DNA from: Glycine soja
Taxonomy: Eukaryota; Streptophyta; Magnoliopsida; Fabales; Fabaceae
Length of the DNA stretch: 64,000 nt
Reading direction: 5' to 3'
NCBI RefSeq assembly: GCF_004193775.1
Contig: NC_041010.1
Location: forward strand, 40,289,562-40,353,561
Each line of letters starts with the position of its first letter. Position 1 is the stretch's first letter. The notes under the pieces are model-generated. The model ran no database searches. It saw only the letters and a list, made by a program, of their open reading frames with translations, and had not been told where the DNA came from. The translations under genes and the position numbers were made by a program. This document shows positions 24,571 through 36,117 of the stretch, one piece after another.

Positions 24571-25479
24571 ATTCTTCTGAAGCCATTTGAGGTTTACCTT
24601 TCTTGTCCATGTTTCCAGCACCCATGATGAAACAAATTTTCTATACAAGCAATCATATCTTATTTAATGAAATGTTCAATGCCCAATTCTAAAGGTCTCT
24701 ATGCATTGAGATGTTCAATCATTTCTTTGCAGGATTGCACTAGATTACAAGTTACTTGTCTTTGTTAAAGATGTGGGATGCAGAAAATTTCTGATCGCAG
24801 ACTGGGAAACTATTGGCATGATTGTATGGTTATGTGCAGAAATAAACTCATTTCTCACTTTACTAGTTACTAGTAATAAGTTAGGGCAAGACAAGACTTT
24901 CCCAAGTATCAATCTGTCTCAAGAAATTTCTTTGTAACGCATGACATCACTATATTTTTGCATGATGTTAACAATGCTGCATTATGGGTACTAGTACTTT
25001 AGTGGTACAAGTAGATGCACATTGCACAGAAACTTTTCTGGACACGGCTTCAAGTCTTCAACACATAGTCTAAAAAGTCGGCTGCACATTTTTTGCAACC
25101 TTAAATTGGTGGTGCAAAGGGCAAACTTTTAAGTCAGAGAAATAACGCTGGCAGATACGAGATCTATAACTTTCGCAGCTTTTTACTATACTAAATCACT
25201 GCTTGCAGATCTTTGTATTTTTTTCAATTATTTATTTTTTCTTTCATTTTTCAGTTTTTTATTATGAAGTCTACAGACCAGTCCATTAGCTCGCAGCAAA
25301 ACGCCAATCAGATAAAAACATAGTCCATTTAATCAGTGAGTTAGCTAAGTTCAGTCCATTTATATGCAGACCAAAATAGACTGAACTAAACAAATCTAAC
25401 TAAATTTATAATTTTTAATGCTAGAGAGTGCGAGAGAAAGAGAGTGGGTGAGTGAAAGAAACAGAGTGAGGGTGAGAGA
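24571..25479. other. Intergenic DNA, no gene seen
   Basis: Moderately AT-rich sequence with no recognisable coding or repeat signal. Part of it could be an extended 3' UTR of the GT47 gene. Confidence 0.5.
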
Positions 25480-26500
25480 GGGATCCCGACACAACTAGGC
25501 TGAAAATAGGCATGGCCAACAATCAACGAAGACACTGGCGCTACGACGACGTGAACGTGGAATGGCAAATTAGAGGGACGCACCGGGTGTTTGCTCTTTC
25601 TACTTCACAAGATTTTCAGAGGAGATGGATGAGAAGGATCTGTGGTTTGAATTTAAGAAATGAGGGGATGTGAGAGAGGTATTCATTACAAAGAGAAGAA
25701 ATAGAGGTGGGCGGAAGTATGAATTTGTTCGATTCAAAGGAGTGGACAATGTAGGGAGGCTTGAACACCAGCTGGATAACATGATAATCGAGGGTTTGAA
25801 ACTGCACGCCAATCGCCCAGAGCATGAAAGGGAGCCAACAAAAAAGGGTGAATCTACCATTGACGTGAAACACAAGGTGGGGATAGACCATACGTTCTGG
25901 AACGGCGGAGCACTGAAACAACAACAACATCCATGTCGAATACAAGCACCAATCTCGTATGCAACAGTGGTGGCGAAAGGAAGCAACACCATGGAGAGGA
26001 GATGGTTCCCAACGAGATCAATCTCCCATTCGACAATGTAGATTGATATACCCATAGAAGAAAATAAATGGAAGACTAAGGAACTTGGAGCTATTCGATA
26101 AAATGGAGGACAAGACATGACGCCTAAATACCTAGGTGGGGATATGGTATTATTGATGGGGCTGACTGACACAAGAGCTGAAGAAATGTGCAGGGAGGGT
26201 GCTGCGAATGGAACAACATTATTCTACTCGCTGGAGAAATGACAGTCAAGTATGAGAACTAGGTTATTGATCTTCGACGACTGGACAAGGCTCAGGTGCT
26301 GAGAGGAGTTTACAATCTATATGACGAAGGAGACATGCTACAGTGCAGACACTTGTAAATGGCGGTCTAGGAGCATGGTGGGGTCGTCGGAGGAAATCAG
26401 TTCCGATGACAACGAAATGGAGTTGCCATTAACAGCGGCGTTTGAGTTATCAGTTTCCGAAACAACAACAGCGAAAATGGAGTAGGAAAGCTGAGAGAAG
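25480..26500 (+). mobile_element. LINE ORF1 remnant with RRM-like domain and DUF4283-type region
   Basis: In one plus frame, from about 25612, the text reads FSEEMDEKDLWFEFKK, stop, then GDVREVFITKRRNRGGRKYE and FVRFKGVDNVGRLEHQLDN. This is the RNA-recognition-motif domain at the front of ORF1 in plant non-LTR retrotransposons. Further on, 26140-26250 gives VLLMGLTDTRAEEM and ANGTTLFYSLEK, stop, resembling the next conserved part of the same proteins. Two stops (about 25661 and 26249) fall where Trp is expected. The local base composition is richer in G than the surroundings. No reverse transcriptase follows, so this is an isolated fragment. ORF1 normally packages the LINE RNA. Confidence 0.7.
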
Positions 26501-28020
26501 GTTCTTGTGACAAGCACTTTTGAGACGTAAAGATTATCAAAGTGGATTTTACTTTAATAACGTTTTCTTTGTACCCACGGTCAAGAAATTAAATCTCTAT
26601 CGGCATACCTTAAAAAACTCAATCATCTATTAATTATGCTGGACCTTGTTGATGAAAGTCATTGTATTATAACAAAGTAAAATTATTATACAAAACAAAG
26701 TTCTTCACAGATATTCAATATAAATGAATACATATGATTCAAACTCAATTTATGTATTAATGTTTGATTTATAAGCTTGATAGCAAACATATAATATGTT
26801 CAATTTAAGTTTAGTGTATAATCAAACTAACAAAACGAAATCACTTTCTTAAAAAAAGTAAGATATCATGATAGCTCAAAGTCATGAGACTATATAATCT
26901 TAAGCTTTAGAGATTATTTAAATAAGTTTTATCTCTCCCAACAAAAAAATTTCTATATGCATAATCAAGAAATTAAACTTCTGTCAAGATATTAAAAGAA
27001 CTTAGTCATCTAACAATGTTGGCAACCAATGAAACCACATTCTCTTTCTTTTGTTTTGATTAACAATTAAATGAAGCCACATACGAATTGAATGGATACA
27101 TATTATGATCGCGAAATCTCGTGTAACTGTGTTGTATTGTATGTATCATAGTTAACTGCTACTACATACATATGCATCACCGGGTTGGGCCATTAGCATT
27201 TTTTCCCTTAACTTCCAGAAAGTCCAACAGAACCTTTATGGCCCGTGCAAACAATAAAGACGGTGTTAATTGTGAAAGGAACTACACAGAACTTGATTCA
27301 TCTAGAAAATATTTTTTCTTCATATTGATTATTAGAATATAAATTCATTAAAATGATATAAATATCTTTAATAAAAAAAATAAAATTTCAGACAAGAATT
27401 TAATAACTATTACATTATCAATCAATTAAAAATTCTTATTAATAATACTATAATATAAATACATAAACTATTTTCTCTTAAAACAATTGAAAGCCAATCA
27501 CTTTTGCGGAGAAAACTATGTGTGGCATGCACCGTACGTAGAGTACTGTACAAATGTATTGAGGAATCGTAACTGACAACAAGACTAATTCTAATTCCAT
27601 CAAGTGCCCTATTGAGATTTATTAATTACTAGTAGTCCTATAAGTTTTTGGAACCTGACATTTTGTTGTAGTAAAATTACAATTCTATAGTATACAAATA
27701 AACAATTACAATTTCATAGGTGGACAAAAAGGATAGAAACCCTATATTATACAAATAAAAATATTATTTATTATGAGTGTAAGTACACAAGTTAATGTTA
27801 AAAATTTGTAAGGCCGGGGATTGTTCGATTTTTGCTGGTAGTTTTTCTTTGACGATATACATTATATAGGCTTAAATAACCTTTTATCCTTCTAAAATAG
27901 AGTATTTTTGTACGATAATGTGATGTACGAATATCATTATCCTTTCAGCAGCTTATGACACTCAAAATTTGCAATGAAGCAGCTGTTTCCCAAAATATTT
28001 TTTTATGTAACAATAGAAAC

Positions 28021-28074
28021 AATGATATTTAAACCTAAAACTTCATGTAAATTATCCAAGATTTCACTACCATT
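28021..28074 (-). repeat. Dispersed repeat, probable decayed SINE piece (copy 1)
   Basis: The text aaacctaaaacttcatgtaaattatccaa-like matches copy 2 at 30132-30184 at most positions. Read on the minus strand, the taggttta-like core resembles a worn Pol III B box (GGTTCRANNCC). Confidence 0.45.
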
Positions 28075-30131
28075 TAATTTTTTTTTTATATTTTATCAGT
28101 GATATGTTCATTTTTTACATGTTCATATATTATAAAAATTTATTATTAAATCTAATAATTTGGTGGCATCGATGTAAAGAACAAATAAATATAAATAACT
28201 GATCGTTTTATATTTTTGGGGTTTGACTTCCCATATTCAAACTCAAGTAAGACTCATAATTAAGTTTTAATATAATTACATTGTTAAAATCACAATTTTA
28301 AAAATCTGACTCGTAATCTATAAAAATAAATGGAGCGATAAGTAAATCAATGAAAACACTAGTTTACCGGTTTATTGGTCTAATTGCAATTAAATTGTGA
28401 TTGAATCAGTAGTAATTAAATTTATATTTGTCATCCTATATATATGTATAATATTTTATATAATCAAAATAATTAAAAATTAAAAATTAATATAAATAAG
28501 TAATTTTTTATAAGATAAAAAATGAATAATAATTGAAATTAATTTGTACCTTTATGTAATTCTTAAATATATGTTTTTGTTTATTAAAAAGTATTTTAGA
28601 TCAAATTAAAAAATAAAAAAATGATTTTTTTTAAATATCACTTTAAATTTTATTTGCGCGTACTTTTTTTTACTGCTTGTGTACAAGTTCAAATGGTTCT
28701 TTACTGATTCTGAAATAATTTAATTTTTTTCAATTAACATACCGATCACTAAACTAGTTCTAAGTCGGATTAATGAAACCGGCTAATTAATTCAATTTAA
28801 TTTAAAAATAATGGTTAAAATTCAAACTCGATATTATTTAATTAAAACCATTAATTCATTATTAAGTTATCTACGCGATTGATGTATCAATTTTTATTAA
28901 GGATAACTTTATAGGTAGCAATTTGACAACCCACATGTATGAAATGAAACTAAGATGAGAAGGGGTTGACGATAATTACATATACTTGTAACATGATTAA
29001 ATTGTTCCATTTTTCCTATAAAAAAATGAAACCTACTATATAGATTAGTTGTATGATTTATTTATTTTAATTTGTATCTATTATTTGCATAAATTTAATG
29101 CTCATGCACTTGCATTATTGTGGTTGATGAAAAAGCTTATATTATTACTATTTTTAATTTCTAAAATTTTCGAAAAGGTAGCTCTCTGCATTTCAAGAAG
29201 AAGACAAACCATTAATTTTTTTTCGCCCAATTTATAATAGAATTATACATCACATAGACCTACTGACCAAAATTTCTTGCATGACCAAGTGAATTAAGTC
29301 CGTTATTTAACAACATGTTTTCTACTATTATATATTGGCTCAGGGCCGGTCAAATGATAATAATTGGCTATGTAAAATAAATAGAACCATCCAAGTTTTT
29401 TTTAAAAAAATAAAATAGTATTTATTCCCAGTTACAGTAATGCTCAAGAACAAAACCTAGAGTACATTTCTGTTAAAAAAATAAAAAAAATTATAGAGTA
29501 TAGTATTTATTCCGAAACAAATCATTAATATATTAATGATCCAAGCCAAAAACGCATTAAACAAGTCTAACCTACCCATTACTTATTTAATTAAAAAAAA
29601 TAAATTTTTCATTGATTAACTACTTTATGAATAAATATATCCAACTAATGCATGTAAAATATACTATTATATTTTTTAAGAAGGTTTTACAAAAATAAAA
29701 TCCAACATTCGACCAACGAAGTTAAGATTATTTGACCCAATATAAATTACGATAAAAACTAAATATGTTTGGCAGTTCATTATGCATCTAGTAAAAATGA
29801 TGATTCAAACTAACCAATTTGTTATTTTTTATTTTTATAATTAAATGAATTAGATTTATGAATGAAAATATAGGATGATAAGTATATAAATAGAACGTGA
29901 ACGATGTGACGTGCCAAACCTCAAGATCTAAGGCGTTCAGCGAGAATCAACATTACGGTATTTAATGCTAAGGAAAGGAACAGCTCCGTTAACATCTACT
30001 TATGTGCAATATTCAATTCGATTCACCAATTCATATATATGCAGTTATTGAAGTTCAGACTTTAGAGAGATTCATTAACCCAAAAAAAGACTACAGAGAG
30101 ACCAAAGGTTTTTTTTTTTGGCGTATGGCGA

Positions 30132-30184
30132 TAACAAAATTTAAACCTAGGACATTATGTAAATTATCCAAAATATCCTACCAT
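30132..30184 (-). repeat. Dispersed repeat, probable decayed SINE piece (copy 2)
   Basis: This is the partner of 28021-28074. It contains atttaaacctagga and tatgtaaattatccaaaat, and on the minus strand tcctaggtttaaatt resembles a decayed B box. Confidence 0.45.
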
Positions 30185-30493
30185 GATTAAGAACCTACTA
30201 GTACTATGTAATTGACGAACACCTTTGAGAAAGTTTTGAATTAAAAGAAACAAACATAGAAAAGCCAAACTCTTAGAAAGATATGACAAGTTTAATTAAT
30301 TTCAGGTAAGAAAGATTCCTTATTTGTCTGATTTGATTTGTTTAAAGGAAATTTGAAACAAATTAATACCTTGGAAGAAATGGCATCACTAGTACTAGCT
30401 ACGACGGGGAGGCCCTATATATGATGGTGCAGGAATTGCATGTGAATGACGATTGCATTCATCCAAAAACAAATTGAGAGGAAAAGGAAATCG

Positions 30494-30587
30494 AATAACA
30501 ATGGCTCCACTCATTTATTAGATTAAATAGTTTGGGGGAAGCTAATAACAATGGCTCCACTCATTTATTAGATTAAATAGTTTGGGT
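30494..30587. repeat. Tandem duplication, period 50 bp
   Basis: A 44-bp block, aataacaatggctccactca followed by tttattagattaaatagtttggg, occurs at 30494 and again at 30544 without mismatch. A diverged third relative (atggctccactcattta) lies at about 32296. Confidence 0.95.
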
Positions 30588-31228
30588 CCTATAATTTTCA
30601 GAATCCATGCATATATTGCACCTTCCACTATAGGCCCAGGAAGAAAAAATAGGTGGAGGATATTGTGCATTTGTGTTGAAGCTTTTCTCGTACCAATTGA
30701 TCGATCTCCTCTTTTCAATAATTGTTTGAAAAGACACAAGACATATATAACTTAAAATGAACGAAAGAGAGATATAAGAGGTTATAACTCACTTGGTTAA
30801 TAAGTTTGTATGAGTTGTTGCAAACTCCCTAATATTTAAATTTGATTTTTATAGAAAAAATAAAAATGAAAGGCAGATTAGAGACAGATAATGAGCATGT
30901 AAATTATCAACATGATATGTTTTAAACATTTCTTTATATATATTTGAACTTTTGTATTTTATTTTCCTCCGACTTTTTGTGCTAATATTAGAAGCTTTAT
31001 ATATGGACACAAAAGGCGTGCAAGACCAGCCTGGCCATTCCCCAAAGAAGATATTTTCAACCCCAGCAATTTATAAATGCAAATTTAATAATAGAATAGA
31101 ATTTTTTTTATTTAAGTAACAATAAGAATTATTATTATTATTATGATATTAATAATAGTTTACCTTTTTTTATCCATATTCATCTTATATAATAAATTAT
31201 ATGAGAAATAGATCATACTCTAACGATA

Positions 31229-31495
31229 TAAAATAATTTTATACCGTCATTTAATTTTAAATCATGATGTATAATAAGTTTGTTAATTTTATAATAATTT
31301 TTATACAAATTATTTTTAATCAACTAATAATATAAATAAATTGTTTTACATTCTTAGTACATAATTTTATATCGTCATTTAATTTTAAAATCATGATGTA
31401 TAATAAGTTTATTAATTTTATAATAATTTTTATACAAATTATTTTTAATCAACTAATAATATAAATAAATTGTTTTACATTATTAATACATGACT
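31229..31495. repeat. Tandem duplication, period 128 bp
   Basis: gtcatttaattttaa lies at 31246 and again at 31374. The two copies are nearly identical through aatcatgatgtataataagt and ataaattgttttacatt. Only a few substitutions separate them. Confidence 0.93.
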
Positions 31496-33789
31496 ATTAA
31501 ACTTAATTAATACACTCACTCTTGATGGTGAAATAATTTATATTTTTATCAATACATAATTTCATTAATTTTTGTATCCGTCAAAGTTTAAAGGTATTTT
31601 TTAACCCATTAAATCAGATTAATATCACTCAAATGTTGATTCAAGAGAATTTTTATTATCATTAATGTATAATCTTGTATCTCTCTTCTTCTATTCTAAT
31701 TTTCATGTTTAACACTCATAATTTATTTTTCGTAATTATGTATTTATAATTTTAAATAAATTTACTTAGACAATTTGCACATTTACATAATTATTTAATT
31801 GTAAGTTTCTTATGTGTATTCCAATTTCTTATTTATATGTGCTTAAGAACTAGTAAAATATCAAATAATTATTTATAAGATTTTGCATATATTAGTTAGT
31901 TGTATCAATTATCCTTTAAAAAAATGTTATATAAATTATCAAGTACATATACTTTATAGAGTAGTTCCCACAAGGGTAAGAAGTCGAAGCTACATTAGCC
32001 TGCACCTTCACAAAAGCAAAGGAGGGCACCGTTATTTTTATATATTCCACTGACTTAATATCTTTGTTTTCTCTCGCTCTCCTTTTTTTTAATTCTTTTC
32101 TTTTTAACTTCAATTTCTGTTGAATAAAATATGCATATATTTTTTCAAGTTAATTATACCTACTTCCTTCATAATATATTTTAATTTATATTTATTGAAA
32201 CTTTGCCTATATTTAAAATTTCCGTACAAGGATGCTTGCGATGTAATTTACTTATAAGACGAAATACAAGCATTCCAATCATTTAAAAAAACATATGGCT
32301 CCACTCATTTAATGTATGAGATTTTGTGGCATGCGTTGTCGTGATAAATTTATTTTATAGTTGTAATAAACAAAGTTAAACATTTCAACTTCTTAAACTC
32401 TATGTAATTTATTGTATTTATCACTGCTATGGAGTTAATTCAGCTTAATCAATAATATTGGTCCTAGCTAGTACCTAGATTTGTAGTTAAGTTATATTAC
32501 TTCTTACAGTGATTCTACGGAACTCAATTCAAATAGAATTGCACTGTATCATGAAAAATACAAGAGATATCAGTGATACATAACAACTGCAATTCTTGCA
32601 TGCCCACATTTCTTGAATCTTGACCCTTACAGCCCGAGTCCTGAGTCATAAATGGGAGACTGTAAAATGTAAATAAAATAGGACACTATTGAATCAAGTT
32701 GGAACTTTTTAGATGAAGTAGGTATTACTTATTTACAGTGCCCACTGCTCATTTCTTATCTAGGAAACAAGGATACGGCTATTAATTACATAAGTATTTA
32801 CATGACAGTATATGATACAATATTAATTTAAATATTACTTTGTTTGTCTCATAATGATTCTTGTGTAAGAAAAAAATTATCTCAAAATAATTATTATTTT
32901 AAGTTTTTAATATAACATTAATTATTATTTTTTATTTATATTTCTTATAATATTAATGATATGAGAAATAAAAATTAAAAATAAATTAATAATGATAGAA
33001 TTAATTTTATAAAATTGATATTTTTTTATTAATTAATTTTTTTATTTATATAAAATAACCTAGGACGTTAATTATAATGAGATTCAGACAATGTATATGA
33101 TATAATGCAACTAAGCATCATATAACATTCATATACTACTATCATGAAAATATAAATCTTAAATTAAAATATACATAGACATTGATGTTTAATTTTATAA
33201 GTCTCTTTAGTTTTTGGAGATATAATAAAATATTAGTGTTTATCTAATTATTATATATGCTATTTATTTTACTTATTGTGATTCAAAAGTTTAAAATAGT
33301 TATTAAAAAACAGTAAGTGAATTAAAGTATATATATAAATCATATCAAATGTTGATAAGCATGCATTAATAGGTTTAACCAAAAAAAAAAAAAGTACTGC
33401 CGTACGTAGATATTTCATCTTTAAAGTTTACTCCATTATACCCTGAACCCGGATCTCTTAAACTAAGGAACATATATACTTCCAAACTTATACAAAGCAA
33501 TAATAATGTTATGTAAAAAGAAAAGAATTGAAAAAAAAAGTATTCCAACTAGTCCCTGATATAATAAACAATGTGAAAGGAAGAAGAACGAAAAATTAAG
33601 TGACTAAGAGATGCATCGATCATACATGAGAAGCAGTTTGAATACAAGAGAGTGGATTATAGCATTGAATCTTGAATTCGATCTTTTTTATTTTTTAAGG
33701 AAAGAGAATAGCATTATAAATATTTCAAATACATCTTAATTAAGGTATTTTTATTGAACATATCATAATTAAACCTTCAATACGTACTC

Positions 33790-35760
33790 CAGTAATGAAG
33801 CCACCAATACAACATTTCTATATGAATAGAACAAGCCATTGGTTAATGTCCATCAGATTTTGAAACGCATGAAATAGGGATTGCCACAACATTCAGCTAG
33901 CGACCGAGGATTCTCCTAGATTTTGCCAAAAACCATCTCTATGAAGTCATTTTTATATCCTTCCAAAAATTGAGATCAGTTCGCACCTCTTGTTTGGAAA
34001 AACGACCTCATTTTAATTCCCATATGGATCACACACCATCACAATTAAGATCATTGACCATGTTTTCTTGCCAAAAGAATCTTTTGCCATAAAACAGAAT
34101 TGAAAGAAATAGTTGAAATAAAAATCAAGGAATAGGAATGTTAACTCTCCACCAATTGAGCACATAGTGTCCTGGGATAAAAATGTATGCACAACCCGTT
34201 ATTTGACACTTTAAGAAAGAAAGAGAAAAAAAAATATAAGGATGATAAATGATATAATTTGATTTATTAGAAAGATAAAGATAAAGAAAACAGATTGGTG
34301 TCACATAGGTTTGTAATACATGATTAAATATAGTATCAATTATAATCATCATTTTCTCCACATAAAACATATATTAGAGCATTATTACTAAGAGATATTT
34401 CTATGAGATAAATTCCTCCTAGTAGATATTTTGTTCAAGAACATCTTCAAGGAGGAAATCCATCACCTTAGAAGGGGCCAAGCTTTTTCATATATTCTCA
34501 AAAACCTTTTCTCCAGCTCAAAAAATTCCAAAGCAAAAGACACTTAAGCTATCAACTGTTAAGGACAAACATGATTGAGCCCTCTAAAATAATAACAAAC
34601 AAGACATAATTTTTTTTTGTAAAGATCCCATTTTTTCTTTCATTAACCTCTACCTCCATTTCCCAAATAAGCTTAAGTTGAAGAGAGGAAGATTATTAAC
34701 CCACATCCCCTCATTACACTTAGGCTTAAGCCATCTTGTTTAACTGATCAAGCTATTTTTCTCCTGTCCAATCCCTATACCTATTCCGGAGGAAACTGTG
34801 TTGAAGTTGAGTAATATTTTTTGCACTTTCACCAACATTCTAAAAAATTAAGAGATCAAATAGATAAGAATATTGATTAACATTGAATTAAGAACAATTT
34901 TACCATCCAACAAAAGACATGTTTTCCACAAAAATAATCTTCTAACAATTATGTCCACTAATGAATGTCACACTATGACATTTCTTAGATTGACACTGAT
35001 TGGGAGACCAAGATATTTTAAAAGATACAAATTCAACATTAACATTTTAAATATCTATTGCAAATCTAATAAGTTTCTTCCACTTGAACCCTAATATGTA
35101 ACACTACTTTTATAAAAATTAATTTTTAACTCTGACACAAGTTCAAAACTTATCATAATGATCTTCTTACTTCCATTTACAAACACCAATAATTTTTCAT
35201 TATAAATGTGCACCTTTATTTATGATCTCCATTTGTCACTAAATCCAAATATTTTCAACATATAATTTAGAAAGTTCCAATTGATAAAATCACATGCTTT
35301 TTCAAAATTCACTTTTAAGTGATTTATGTATTCTTTTCTATACCTTTTTTAAGAATCAATGACCTCGTTAATCACAAAAATGCTATAAAAAATATGTCTT
35401 TTAGCAATGAAATTATATTGATTACATACAATTAAAGAGTCCATCCCACCCCAACCTCGTTACTAAGACCTTAATTATTATTTTAAACAAGCAACCTAGC
35501 TATTAAAAAAATAGGTAAAAAATCTCCAATTTTACGAAGGCAATATATTTTTGGTATCAATGTCACGGGAAAGTTAATAAGCTTTTCGGTAACTTGGCTT
35601 TTAAGTAAAATTCCTTCATCATAGAATAGACATATAAAATAGTCTTTTTCCTTCATTAAATCCCAAAACCCCTTAATAAAATTAAATTGTTGGGAGATCT
35701 TATTACCATCACTTACAACCTCCTCAATTTTAATTTTATATTCAAAATCAGACAGTAAGC
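33790..35760 (-). mobile_element. Decayed LINE ORF2 (reverse transcriptase) on the minus strand
   Basis: Minus-strand translation in shifting frames gives recognisable LINE reverse-transcriptase pieces in the correct order: FNFIKGFWDLMKEKD (about 35690-35640), FPVTLIPKIYCLRKIGDFLP (about 35570-35510), NFEKACDFINWNFLNYMLK (about 35310-35250), LKYLGLPISVNLR (about 35025-34985), and KIVLNSMLINILIYLIS (about 34900-34850). Many stops and frameshifts separate the pieces. The order and spacing fit the reverse-transcriptase core and the part downstream of it. The left end, with no readable motif, is set by composition only. The element is old and inactive. Confidence 0.7.
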
Positions 35761-36055
35761 TAAAGTAATTTCATGTTAGTTGGTTCATGCTCTCATTAAT
35801 TATACATTTGTGCATTTTGTTATTTTTTTGCTGAATATATGCATTTTGGTATATGTAGTAATTGCAAATTCACGAGATAATAAGGATTTTAAAAAAAATC
35901 ATTTTCTTTTTAAAATAAAATTGTCTTTATAGTAAACTGAGAGTGATGAATTACTCAATTTAAAGTTTATTATAATCTTAATATGTTGAATTAAGAGTAT
36001 CCAATGCAGCATCCAATCAAGAGAACCTCAGTACAAGGTACTACTTGAGTATCAG

Positions 36056-36117
<62 letters not shown>

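Larger units (their letters stand above)
26501..33789. other. Long AT-rich intergenic region with small repeats
   Basis: No gene can be supported in these 7.3 kb. The open frames are short, low in complexity and resemble no family. Items listed separately are a pair of related SINE-like pieces (28021-28074 and 30132-30184), a 50-bp duplication (30494-30587) and a 128-bp duplication (31229-31495). A stretch at 30781-30840 (taactcacttggttaataag) resembles a SINE A-box region but has no clear B box. Confidence 0.5.

Noticed and set aside
25386..26172. Several minus-strand frames, up to 190 codons.
   Set aside because: They are antisense to the LINE ORF1 remnant, whose plus-strand translation matches a known family.
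30781..30850. SINE-like A-box region (taactcacttggttaataag).
   Set aside because: No B box or tail is recognisable. It may be a decayed SINE but cannot be supported.
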